Below the pieces are notes generated by a model. The model was not told the origin of the DNA and did no database searches. It was given only the letters and a program-made list of their open reading frames with translations. From Xanthobacter autotrophicus (GTDB lineage: Bacteria > Pseudomonadota > Alphaproteobacteria > Rhizobiales > Xanthobacteraceae): DNA of 51,768 bases. Of the stretch, positions 8,038-15,983 are shown piece after piece; within the stretch, counting starts at the first letter, position 1; each line of letters opens with the position of its first letter. The stretch covers positions 1-51,768 of the forward strand of contig NZ_JAIVFN010000015.1 of the NCBI RefSeq assembly GCF_030015065.1. The letters are read 5' to 3'. A program made the position numbers and the translations under genes.

Positions 8038-9207
8038 TCAGCCGATCCGCACCATGTGATTGTCGAAGCGCGGGCCTCCGGTGCGCCGGGCCGCGATCCC
8101 GACGCCCTCCGGACTGGCCGAAACCAGGATCACTTCGCCATAGCCGGATGCGGCAACGAAGGTGCCGGCTTCGGGTCCCGCTGCGAGGGCGCAGCCATCG
8201 GCCAGGGGGACGGAGCCGAGGAAGCGCCCGTCCGCCCGCCACACCGCCACGCGATTGCCGCGCGGAGAGGCACAGGCCACATGGCGGCCGGAGGGGTCGT
8301 AGGCGACGGAGCCCACATAGCCCCTGAGCGCCCGCCATTCCGCGTCCGGCGCGTCGAAGGGCGAGAGCGTCCCGTCGGCGGCGATGCGGAAGAGCAGGGG
8401 GCGGGCCTCGCCATCCTTCAGCAGGTCCTGCGCGGCCACCACCGTGCCGCCCGTCCCGTCGCGGGCGAGATGGCGCAGCGACAGGCTGGCGAGGTCCCCC
8501 GAGAGCCGGCCCTCGCCGCGCACGGCGCCGGAGGCGGGGTCGAGGAGGCTGATGCCCGAACCGGTGACCTCCGCGTCGCGGGCCTCCGGCGTGTTGGGCT
8601 CAATGCCGCCATTGGCCACCACGAGCGCCGCGCCCGATTGCATCAGATCGTGCGGACCATCGCCGCCGCTGGGCCATTCCGAGACGATGACGAAGCCGCC
8701 GTCCACGGAGCGCACGGCGACCACGCCGCGGCCCATGGCATGGGTACCCTCTTGCGGGCGCTCGATCTCGTTGGTGAGGAAGAGCCTGCCGTCCGCCGTG
8801 AAACGGCCGTGCCCGGAGAACACGCGGCCCGCGCCGGGCGCAAGGGTGGCGACGAGGCCGCCCCTGCGCCGGTCGAAGACGAGGGCGATCTGCCCCGGCC
8901 GCCGGCCCACCGCCACGGCCAGCGGGCCGGTGGGGCTCGCCTCGATGCCGTGCAGGCGGGTGGCGGTCTCCGCTTCGGTCGTCGCCGAGAAGGCGCCGTC
9001 GAGGCCGACCGCGGCGAAGCCGTCGCTCATGCCGGCCGTCGCCAGCCAGCCCTCGACGAGCGGATCGGCCCCCGGGCCGCTTCCGATGCCGGTCGCGCCC
9101 AGCGGACGGATCGCCAGCAGCGCCGCCGCGCCGACAAGGAAGCCGCGCCGTCCCAGCAAGGCATGGCCCGGCACATGGTCGAGCCCGTGGGCGATGGCAG
9201 GACGCAT
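8038..9207 (-). CDS. DUF1513 family protein, predicted periplasmic beta-propeller
   Basis: A 389-residue protein with a twin-arginine-like signal (GRRGFLVGAAALLA at about residues 18-31) and WD40/NHL-like repeating segments such as GRFTADGRLFLTNE, VAVGRRPGQIALVFD and SVAYDPSGRHVACASP. This matches DUF1513, a family encoded beside imelysin and DUF1111 genes in many proteobacteria. It is the last gene of the minus-strand iron operon, starting 2 bp after the preceding stop codon, so it is co-translated with the second imelysin. No enzymatic motif is visible. The role in iron acquisition is inferred from context only. Confidence 0.85.
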   Translation of the reverse strand: MRPAIAHGLDHVPGHALLGRRGFLVGAAALLAIRPLGATGIGSGPGADPLVEGWLATAGMSDGFAAVGLDGAFSATTEAETATRLHGIEASPTGPLAVAVGRRPGQIALVFDRRRGGLVATLAPGAGRVFSGHGRFTADGRLFLTNEIERPQEGTHAMGRGVVAVRSVDGGFVIVSEWPSGGDGPHDLMQSGAALVVANGGIEPNTPEARDAEVTGSGISLLDPASGAVRGEGRLSGDLASLSLRHLARDGTGGTVVAAQDLLKDGEARPLLFRIAADGTLSPFDAPDAEWRALRGYVGSVAYDPSGRHVACASPRGNRVAVWRADGRFLGSVPLADGCALAAGPEAGTFVAASGYGEVILVSASPEGVGIAARRTGGPRFDNHMVRIG

Positions 9208-9209
9208 GC

Positions 9210-10304
9210 TCAGTCGCCGTCCAGCGCGTTGAAGCCCAGCGAGATGCCGAAATAGGAGGCGACGGGCTTGTACACGCTGGCCTGCGCCACCTTGAACGCC
9301 TTGATGGCGGCCTGCAGGTCTTTCGCGCCCTGCGCGGTGCCGGCGGCGACGCCGATGTCCGCGGGCAGCTTCTCGGCAGCGGTGTCCGCGCCGGCGGCAG
9401 CCTTGTTGACCACATATTGGGGCCGGCTCGGCATCTGCGCGCCCACCGCCACCAGCAACGGGCCTGCGCTCCGGATCATGTTCGCTGCGACGCGGCCCGA
9501 GCGGCCGGAGCGCCAGCTGTCGGCGAGGGTCGGCCTGGCGTCGGCCGGGCCGGTGCCGAGCACGGGGAGGATCTTGGTGTCGGTCACCCGCTGGTAGGCG
9601 CCGGACAGGTCGGTGAGGATCATGCCGGGCAGGGCGCCCACATCGGGAAAGAGGGCCGGGTCGCCCTTGCCGGAGACGATGGCGCCGAACGCGCCCGATG
9701 CCTTGTCGCCCCAGGCGGTGCGGATCTCGCCGGCGATGATGGCGAGGTTGCCGGCGATGGCTTTGCCGAGGGCGCAGCGCCGCGCCGCTTCCGGACCAGT
9801 CAGGAGGGCGTCAGCCGCGCCGTCCTCATGGAGCAGCCGTTCCAATGCCGGCAGCCCCTGCACCGCCGCGCTCGACTGGGCGAAGCGGGTCGCCTCCAGC
9901 CTCCCCCCATCGGGATCGGCGATGATCTCGGCAAGACCGCGGGTGATGGCGTTGCGCCGGTCCGGGAAGAAGGAAATGCGATCGGCCCGCAGCGACAGGC
10001 TGATGGGGCCGAAAGTGACGAATTCCACGGCGTTCCAGGCATCTGCCGCCTTGCCATAGGCTTCCTTCAGCGCCGGCAGGCCGGCCGCCGCGGGCTGGGT
10101 GCAGAACGATGTCCAGGCGTCCGCCTGCACCCTGGTGGCGCCGGCGAGGGCATCGTAGCGCGGCAAAAGCCAGCTTTCGATGAGCGGCACGGGATCGAGG
10201 GCGGGGCTTGCGGCCCGGGCCGGACCGGCGGCCGGGGCGAATGCAAGGCCGAGCGCGAGACCGAGCACGGCGCGGCGCGAGGGGGCTGAAAAGCGGAAAA
10301 ACAT
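9210..10304 (-). CDS. Imelysin family protein (second copy, divergent metal motif)
   Basis: About 364 residues: a signal peptide with paired arginines (PSRRAVLGLALGLAFAPAAG), then an imelysin/peptidase M75-type helical domain (LLPRYDALAGATRVQ, AYGKAADAWNAVEF, FFPDRRNAITRGL, QGLPALERLLHEDG). The family motif GxHxxE aligns here with DAWNAVEF, with Asn where the metal-binding His is expected. It therefore may not bind metal in the same way as the first imelysin of the operon. ATG at 10304 has a GAGAGACGG ribosome site; ATG at 10319 lies only 3 bp after the upstream stop and is also possible. Fourth gene of the operon. Imelysins are EfeO-type iron-binding proteins rather than proven peptidases. 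Confidence 0.85.
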   Translation of the reverse strand: MFFRFSAPSRRAVLGLALGLAFAPAAGPARAASPALDPVPLIESWLLPRYDALAGATRVQADAWTSFCTQPAAAGLPALKEAYGKAADAWNAVEFVTFGPISLSLRADRISFFPDRRNAITRGLAEIIADPDGGRLEATRFAQSSAAVQGLPALERLLHEDGAADALLTGPEAARRCALGKAIAGNLAIIAGEIRTAWGDKASGAFGAIVSGKGDPALFPDVGALPGMILTDLSGAYQRVTDTKILPVLGTGPADARPTLADSWRSGRSGRVAANMIRSAGPLLVAVGAQMPSRPQYVVNKAAAGADTAAEKLPADIGVAAGTAQGAKDLQAAIKAFKVAQASVYKPVASYFGISLGFNALDGD

Positions 10305-10322
10305 CCGACCGTCTCTCATCAG

Positions 10323-11633
10323 CTAAAGCGAAGACACGTAACGTACCAATGCGGCCTTGTCCGCCGTGGAAAGCGCGTTGAAGCGCCGCGCGGCCTCGGC
10401 GGCCTCTCCAGCGTGCCAGGCGACGGCCTCCGCGATGGTGCGCGCCCGTCCGTCATGCAGCAAGCCCGTGTCGGCGGCGAGCGCCTCGGAGACGCCGGCC
10501 AAAGGTGCGGTGCGCCAGTGGGACGCGCCGGCGCCGGGCTCCGGCATGGCGTCGCCGAGGCCGGGCCCCATGTCGTGCAGCAGCAGGTCGGTGAACATGC
10601 GCGCCTGCCCGCCATCGCGGGTGGGCAGGGCCGGCCGGTGGCACGTGGCGCAGCCGGCGGAGGCAAAGAGGCGGGCGCCGGCGCGGCGTTCTGGATCAGG
10701 GAGGGGCTCCGGGGCTGGCGGTGGCAGCGAAGCGACATAGGCGACCACCCGATCGAGCAATGGCCGGCCGATCTCCAGCGCGTCGTCCGCCGTGCCCTCG
10801 GTGCGGTTGGCGGTGCCATGGGGCGCCTCGCGGCAGGCGGTCTGGGTGGGGGTGCAGTCGCCCCACGGCTCGGGATGGTAGGGGTTGGACAGGCCGAGAT
10901 CGAGGAAGAAGGCTTCGGCGGACTGGCGGGCGAGGTCCGGCTGGGCCGCCTTCCAGCCGAAGCGGCCGATGGCGGTGGTGCCGTCCGGGAGGGTGATGCG
11001 GTGGGCGCGGCCCGAAACGCCGTCCTTGCCCGTGGACTGCTCCTTTTCGATGGCGAGGATGGCCGCGTCCGGCACCTGCGCCAGGGCGCCGCGACCCTTC
11101 AGGTCCGGAGCCACGCGCAGCGAGAGGCCGCTCGCCGGATCGAGCGGGCCGTAGCCCAGCGCCTGCGGAAGGGGCGCGCGGGCCGTGCGGCCGTCCGGAA
11201 GTGGTGTGTCCATCACCCCGATCACGCCTTCCGGTGGGATGCCCGGCACGACATCAATCTGGAACCTGCGGCCATAGACCGGATCGCCGGAGCCGTCCGG
11301 CTGGGCGATCACGAGCACGAAGCCGCGTCCCGCCGTCCCGTCCTCGATCTTCGCCGGGGCTCGTCCGTCGCGCGGATGGCAGGCGCTGCAGGACCGCGCA
11401 TCGAACAGGGGGCCGAGCCCGTCATCGGCGCGGGTCGAAGCGGGAGCTGGCACCCATGGCCGCTTGAACAGCGCCTTGCCGATGGCGATGTCGAGCTTGT
11501 CCATCTCCTCGGCCGCCGCGGGCGCCGCAGCCAGCGCAAGCATGGCGAGCGCACAGGCCCAGCCTCGGCCCGAGCTTCGACGCGGATGCACCGCCCGCGC
11601 AGATCCCGCTTGCTGCCCGATCCCTCCCATCAT
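10323..11633 (-). CDS. Di-heme c-type cytochrome oxidoreductase of the DUF1111 family
   Basis: A 436-residue exported cytochrome with two heme c attachment sites: Cys82-Ser-Ala-Cys-His86 and Cys328-Ala-Thr-Cys-His332. The signal peptide ends near residue 42 (ALAMLALAAAPAAAEE). Segments such as RSCSACHPRDG, DPVYGRRFQ, GRFGWKA and FTDLLLHDMGPGLGD are characteristic of DUF1111 (also called thiol oxidoreductase-like or di-heme oxidoreductase). It should sit in the periplasm and transfer electrons. The start ATG overlaps the stop codon of the multicopper oxidase gene (ATGA), showing tight coupling. It could accept electrons from, or deliver them to, the neighbouring redox proteins; that is inference. 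Confidence 0.9.
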   Translation of the reverse strand: MMGGIGQQAGSARAVHPRRSSGRGWACALAMLALAAAPAAAEEMDKLDIAIGKALFKRPWVPAPASTRADDGLGPLFDARSCSACHPRDGRAPAKIEDGTAGRGFVLVIAQPDGSGDPVYGRRFQIDVVPGIPPEGVIGVMDTPLPDGRTARAPLPQALGYGPLDPASGLSLRVAPDLKGRGALAQVPDAAILAIEKEQSTGKDGVSGRAHRITLPDGTTAIGRFGWKAAQPDLARQSAEAFFLDLGLSNPYHPEPWGDCTPTQTACREAPHGTANRTEGTADDALEIGRPLLDRVVAYVASLPPPAPEPLPDPERRAGARLFASAGCATCHRPALPTRDGGQARMFTDLLLHDMGPGLGDAMPEPGAGASHWRTAPLAGVSEALAADTGLLHDGRARTIAEAVAWHAGEAAEAARRFNALSTADKAALVRYVSSL

Positions 11634-13105
11634 GCCACCCGGAACCAGCCCATGAGGCCGGAATCCATGTGCTCCAGGATGTGGCAATGGAACACCCAGT
11701 CGCCGCTATTGGCGCGGAAGGCGATTTCCACCGTCTCGTTGGGCTCGGTCATCACCGTGTCGGCGAGATAAGGCGGGATGCCGGTCTTCTTGGTCGAGGA
11801 CAGGACGCGGAAGACGTGGCCGTGCAGGTGCATGGGATGCACGTGCTTGGTCACGTTGGTAATCGAGAGCCGGTAGCTCTGCCCGTCCTTCAGGATCTCC
11901 AGGGGCGGCGGCAGCCGCAGGTCGGCGCCCGCGCCCCAGGACGTGCGGTTGATGGCCCAGAAGGTCTTGTCGCCCACGCAGAAGGAATCGATCAGGGCCT
12001 TCGCGAGCGGATCATCCGGCGGCAGAGGCGGCGCGATGGCGGTGGCGCCGGCGGCCGTCTGGACCAGGAAATCGAGCTTCTTCGCCCGCGCCACGTCCGG
12101 CAGCGGCACCTTGGCGTCCGGCAACGCCTTGGGCTTGAAAGGGGTTTTCTTGCGGCCCTTGTCCACTCCCACCAGGGTGGTGAGGAGATAAGGCTCGGCG
12201 GTGCGATAGTCGTAGACCTTCACCTCCTCGCCGGGGCCGGGCATGCGCACATGCACGTCGAGCCGCATGGCCGGACCCATGCGCCAGACCTCGTCCGGCA
12301 GCTTGGACATGGGCAAAGGCGTGACGGCCTGGCCATCCACCGCGATGATGGCGGCGTCGCTGGTCTCGCAGCCGAAATCGACGGTGCGGGTGGAGTCGGC
12401 GACGATCACCCGCAGGCGCACGTCACCATGAGCGGGGGCTTCCACCCGGGGCGGCGTCACCGAGCCGTTGGTGGCGCGCACCGTGCCGAAGCTGCCCGCG
12501 GTGGAGGCGCCCTCGTCCGTGAACATGGTCAGCCAGCGGCCGTTCTCGTCCAGCCGCCAGTCCTTGACCGCGATGATGTGCTCGAGATCGAAGCCGAGCC
12601 GGGCCTCTGCCGGGTCGTCCACCAGCAGCAGGGCCACGAGCCCGCGCCCCACCTGGCCCGTTTCGTCGCAGTGGGGATGGAAGAAATAGAAGCCCGGATC
12701 GGGCAGGGGCACATTGTAGGCGAAGCGCCCGCCGGGCGGGATCGGTGCCTGGGTCAGGGGGGCAACGCCGTCGGAGACGTTGGGCACGCGGATGCCGTGC
12801 CAGTGCACCGTGGTGTAGTCCGGCAGGCGGTTCTCGAAATCCACCATCAGCCGGGTGCCGAGCGGCGCGCGCCAGGTGAGGAAAGGCGTGCCGTTATAGG
12901 CGCAGAAGTGCTGCGTTTTCGGCTTGTCAGGGCCGAGGAGCGGCACCTCGATCTCCGTGGCGGAGAGGGTGAGGTGCCGCACCGGCGCAGTCTTGGGGAG
13001 CGTATCGCGGGAGACGGGCATGCCCCCGAGGGCGGAGGGAGCGAAACCTGCCGCCCCCGCCGCCGCGCCGCCGAGCAGGACCGCCCGCCGCGAGATCATC
13101 GCCAA
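11630..13105 (-). CDS. Multicopper oxidase, Tat-exported, candidate ferroxidase
   Basis: A 491-residue multicopper oxidase with three cupredoxin domains and all four copper motifs: HWHGIRVPN near residue 99, FFHPHCDETGQ near 141, HPMHLHGH near 434 and HCHILEHMDSGLM near 477. The N-terminus MAMISRRAVLLGGAAAGAAG is a Tat signal. At the type 1 copper, the position 10 residues after the ligand cysteine is Leu, not Met as in CueO; Leu there is typical of high-potential oxidases, including yeast Fet3p. There is no Met-rich insert of the CueO kind. It lies 4 bp after the first imelysin and overlaps the DUF1111 gene. With FTR1 encoded divergently, Fe(II) oxidation before uptake is the likeliest role; copper tolerance is the alternative. 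Confidence 0.92.
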   Translation of the reverse strand: MAMISRRAVLLGGAAAGAAGFAPSALGGMPVSRDTLPKTAPVRHLTLSATEIEVPLLGPDKPKTQHFCAYNGTPFLTWRAPLGTRLMVDFENRLPDYTTVHWHGIRVPNVSDGVAPLTQAPIPPGGRFAYNVPLPDPGFYFFHPHCDETGQVGRGLVALLLVDDPAEARLGFDLEHIIAVKDWRLDENGRWLTMFTDEGASTAGSFGTVRATNGSVTPPRVEAPAHGDVRLRVIVADSTRTVDFGCETSDAAIIAVDGQAVTPLPMSKLPDEVWRMGPAMRLDVHVRMPGPGEEVKVYDYRTAEPYLLTTLVGVDKGRKKTPFKPKALPDAKVPLPDVARAKKLDFLVQTAAGATAIAPPLPPDDPLAKALIDSFCVGDKTFWAINRTSWGAGADLRLPPPLEILKDGQSYRLSITNVTKHVHPMHLHGHVFRVLSSTKKTGIPPYLADTVMTEPNETVEIAFRANSGDWVFHCHILEHMDSGLMGWFRVA

Positions 13106-13109
13106 AGCC

Positions 13110-14396
13110 TCACTTCTTCTTCACGGCCTTCGGATCGTCCAGGCTGTCCGAGCCCTCCACCTTGATCTGCAGCTTCAGGGCCGCGACGCCGCGCTCGATG
13201 GCGTGCGCCTGGGCGACGAGGGCATCGACGCCGTCCTGGATCAGCCTGGCGCCCTTCTCGTTCCCTTCCGCGAGCATCATGTCGTAATACATCTCACCGG
13301 AATCGCCCGTGTCCTTGATCTTCTTCAAGGCTGCGAGGGCCGCGTCCGATTTCTGGTCGATCTCGTCGGCGATCTTGGGATCCGCGGCGCGGATCAGGTC
13401 GGCCACCGAGGGGCCGGAAAACACCGTGCCGTCGGGCTTGGTGAAGCGGCCGTAATAGATGTCGCGGATGCCCACCTCGTCGTAATAGTGCGAATTGTGG
13501 GTGTTGTCGGAGAAGCAGTCGTGCTCCTCTTCCGTGTCGTGAAGGATGAGGCCGAGCTTCATCCGCTCGCCCGCAAGCTCGCCATAGGACAGGGAGCCGA
13601 GACCGGTGAAGATCACCGCCAGCGCGGGCTTGTCCTTCTTCTTCAGCAGCGCGGTGCGGGCCTCGCCCTTCGGCCCCCAGATGGCGGCCATCTCGCTGAG
13701 GTCGGCCACCAGCGTCTCGGTGGCGACCTTGAGATACTGGGCGCGGCGGTCGCAATTGGCGTTGGTGCAGGTCTTCAGGTCGTAGTCGGTATAGGGCCGG
13801 TTGCCGGCGCCGGGACCGGTGCCGTTGAGATCCTGCCCCCACAGCAGGAACTCGATGGCGTGCCAGCCCGAGCCCACATTGGCCTCGACGCCGCCGGCGG
13901 TGTTGAGGCTGTGCAGCAGTTCCGGCGTGATCTTCGAGGTGTCGATGGTCTTCTTGCCGATGCGGATGGACTTGGAGCCGATCACGTTAGCGGTGTAGAG
14001 GGGATTTTCATCCGATTTCTCGCCATAGCTCTTCTTGTCCACGTAATCGATGAGGCCTTCGTCCAGCGGCCAGGCGTTCACGTCGCCTTCGATCTTGTCC
14101 ACCGCCTTGTTGCCGAAGCGGAACGCCTCGGTCTGCTGGTAGAAGACGCGGGCGGCCTTCCAGGCGTCGCGCGCCTTGGCCAGCGTCTCGGCGCTCGGGG
14201 CGTCGAGGAAGGTGAGGATGACCTTCTGCATGTCCTGCGCCGTGGCGGCGGAGGAGCCATACATGGCTTCGGCAAGGTCGGCATAGTGGACGATCACGTC
14301 GCGCGGCTTGGGCGCGTCCTTCGGAGCCTGGGCGAAAGCTGGGCTCGCGAAAGCTGAAACTGCGGCGACGACTGCGCCAACAACATGCGCGCGCAT
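13110..14396 (-). CDS. Imelysin family iron-regulated protein (IrpA/IcmP type)
   Basis: A 428-residue periplasmic imelysin with a clear signal peptide ending at SPAFA (residues 18-22). The family motif GxHxxE is intact at Gly177-x-His179-x-x-Glu182 within GSGWHAIEFLLWGQDL. Other conserved stretches are FRFGNKAVDKIEGDVNAWPL, CFSDNTHNSHYYDEVGI and SVADLIRAADP. Imelysins include IcmP of Pseudomonas and the C-terminal domain of EfeO and are linked to iron binding and uptake; peptidase activity is doubtful. ATG at 14396 is preceded by AAGGAGAGAAGG, an excellent ribosome site, so the 30-residue upstream extension was rejected. First gene of the five-gene operon, which runs DUF1111- and oxidase-containing down to 8038. 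Confidence 0.92.
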   Translation of the reverse strand: MRAHVVGAVVAAVSAFASPAFAQAPKDAPKPRDVIVHYADLAEAMYGSSAATAQDMQKVILTFLDAPSAETLAKARDAWKAARVFYQQTEAFRFGNKAVDKIEGDVNAWPLDEGLIDYVDKKSYGEKSDENPLYTANVIGSKSIRIGKKTIDTSKITPELLHSLNTAGGVEANVGSGWHAIEFLLWGQDLNGTGPGAGNRPYTDYDLKTCTNANCDRRAQYLKVATETLVADLSEMAAIWGPKGEARTALLKKKDKPALAVIFTGLGSLSYGELAGERMKLGLILHDTEEEHDCFSDNTHNSHYYDEVGIRDIYYGRFTKPDGTVFSGPSVADLIRAADPKIADEIDQKSDAALAALKKIKDTGDSGEMYYDMMLAEGNEKGARLIQDGVDALVAQAHAIERGVAALKLQIKVEGSDSLDDPKAVKKK

Positions 14397-14945
14397 CGAC
14401 CTTCTCTCCTTGCAATGAAATTTCGGGAAGGGGCGGGGCAGGGCCCCCTTTCGTGCAAGCTTAGGGATGCGCCCACAGAGCGGCAAGGGCGGCGCGGGAC
14501 AATGGAATTGTTCTATTGTTCCCGTCTGGCATGAAGACTTGAGTGATCCAAGTTAAAATTAATGCGCGCCTCAGATGATTGACGCTACGCCAATTGGCTG
14601 GTGCCTTCAATGCTCGCAAAGGCGCCGCCCATCTGCCGTGCATATCTGCAAATGCTGCGCCTCGATCGGTTGTTGCGTTCCGGACGACGTGATCAACGAT
14701 CCCGGGGCGGGCCATTTTTATTATTTGAATAATTCAAAACAAAAGCGCTCCGGATGACAGCGCGGTGACGGAGGTGGTAGGCTGTCGCCAGTCATTCGCA
14801 GGATTTTTCCTTACGTTACGTCCGCTTTTGCGGTTTTCGACATACTCAAATCAGGGCCTGCCTTCGTCTTTCGTCGTATCCACGCGGGCATTGCGGCTCG
14901 CAGGACGAAGCCGGGCCGGGCGCCGACCATGAAGGAACAGTCACC
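14397..14945. promoter_or_regulatory. Divergent control region of the iron operon and FTR1
   Basis: A 549-bp intergenic stretch holding both promoters of the iron locus, clearly AT-richer than the coding DNA between 14500 and 14745. It contains two 7-bp direct repeats ATTGTTC (14507-14513 and 14515-14521), an imperfect inverted repeat ACTTG-N7-CAAGT (14537-14553), and a perfect 6-3-6 palindrome (14724-14738, listed separately). In alphaproteobacteria such loci are normally controlled by Fur, Irr or RirA, but none of these sequences fits a published consensus exactly. An open frame across 14461-14715 on the minus strand looks unlike protein and was not called. Confidence 0.6.
14724..14738. promoter_or_regulatory. 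Palindrome TTTGAATAATTCAAA, candidate iron-regulator operator
   Basis: TTTGAA and TTCAAA are perfect inverted repeats around TAA, in an AT-rich patch roughly 210 bp before FTR1. It vaguely resembles Irr-type ICE motifs (TTTAGAA/TTCTAAA halves) but each half is one base shorter. The assignment as an operator is by position and symmetry only. Confidence 0.35.
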
Positions 14946-15788
14946 ATGATCGCAGCGCTGCTGATTGTCTTCCGCGAGGTGCTGGAGGCGGGGATTGTCA
15001 CCGGCGTTGTTCTTGCCGCCTCCGAAGGCATCCGCCATCGCGGCCTGTGGATCGGCCTCGGCATCCTGGGCGGCCTCGCCGGCTCGGCGCTGCTTGCGCT
15101 GTTCGCGGACAGGATCGCCTCGACCTTCGACGGTTCGGGTCAGGACATCCTGAATGCGACGATCCTGTCGGTGGCCGTGGTCATGCTGGTGTGGACCGTC
15201 GTGTGGATGGCAAGCCACGGCCGCCAGATGGTCTTCGAGATGAAGGAGGTCGGGCGCGACGTCAAGGAAGGCCGCCGGCCCCTCGCTGCGCTCGCTATCG
15301 TGGTGGGCATGGCGGTGCTGCGCGAGGGCGTGGAGATCGTGCTCTTCCTCTATGGAATCACCACCACGGGCAACGAGACGGCCGGCTCGGTGGTGCTTGG
15401 CGGCCTCCTCGGCCTTGCCGGCGGCGCGGCGGTTTCGCTGGCGCTCTACCGCGGCCTCGTGGCTATTCCGCTGAAGCACCTGTTCAAGGTGACGGCCATC
15501 ATCATCACCCTTCTGGCGGCGGGGCTCGCGGCACAGGTGGTCGGCATCCTGCAGGATGCGGGCTTCATCCAGTCCCTCGTCGACCCGGTCTGGAACACAA
15601 GCTGGCTCCTCGCCGACGACAGCGCCCTCGGCCGCGTGCTGCGGACGCTCGTCGGCTATCGCGCCGAGCCGACGGGGATGCAGTTGATCGCCTACCTGGG
15701 CACTGTCGCCGCCATCCTCATTCTCTCGGCGGTGGTGAACGGGCGCCTGGCTCCCGCCTCGGGCTCGCACCGGCAGGTCCGCGCCTGA
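14946..15788 (+). CDS. FTR1 family high-affinity iron permease
   Basis: A 280-residue integral membrane protein with about seven hydrophobic segments. Two REXXE iron-binding motifs are present, Arg10-Glu-Val-Leu-Glu14 in the first helix and Arg126-Glu-Gly-Val-Glu130 in a later one, as in FTR1/EfeU permeases. Length equals EfeU. In yeast, Ftr1 takes Fe(III) channelled from the multicopper ferroxidase Fet3; in E. coli EfeU works with EfeO and EfeB. Here the divergent operon supplies a multicopper oxidase and imelysins but no EfeB peroxidase. The start follows AGGAACAGTCACC. FTR1 proteins can also be annotated as lead permeases, less likely here. Confidence 0.93.
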   Translation: MIAALLIVFREVLEAGIVTGVVLAASEGIRHRGLWIGLGILGGLAGSALLALFADRIASTFDGSGQDILNATILSVAVVMLVWTVVWMASHGRQMVFEMKEVGRDVKEGRRPLAALAIVVGMAVLREGVEIVLFLYGITTTGNETAGSVVLGGLLGLAGGAAVSLALYRGLVAIPLKHLFKVTAIIITLLAAGLAAQVVGILQDAGFIQSLVDPVWNTSWLLADDSALGRVLRTLVGYRAEPTGMQLIAYLGTVAAILILSAVVNGRLAPASGSHRQVRA

Positions 15789-15983
15789 GCGGTTGCCGGG
15801 CGCTTCTCGCTCCGGCGCTCGGAGGGCGCAGCCTCGGCCCGGAATGTTCCGTCCACGCCTTGACCGGTGACGCGCGGCGATGCCCCGCTCCGGTCATTCC
15901 CGCTGGAAGGCGTTCCCGGCCGGTGGCTCTTCCGGTATGCTGACCCTCCGCCATGGCGCGCCGGGCGCGCGAGGAGGGATGTA

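Noticed and set aside
14461-14715. An 84-residue frame within the iron-locus control region
   Set aside because: It covers the AT-rich regulatory repeats and has no protein-like features or ribosome site.
8038-15788. Calling the iron locus a standard EfeUOB system
   Set aside because: There is no EfeB peroxidase and the imelysins lack the EfeO cupredoxin domain.
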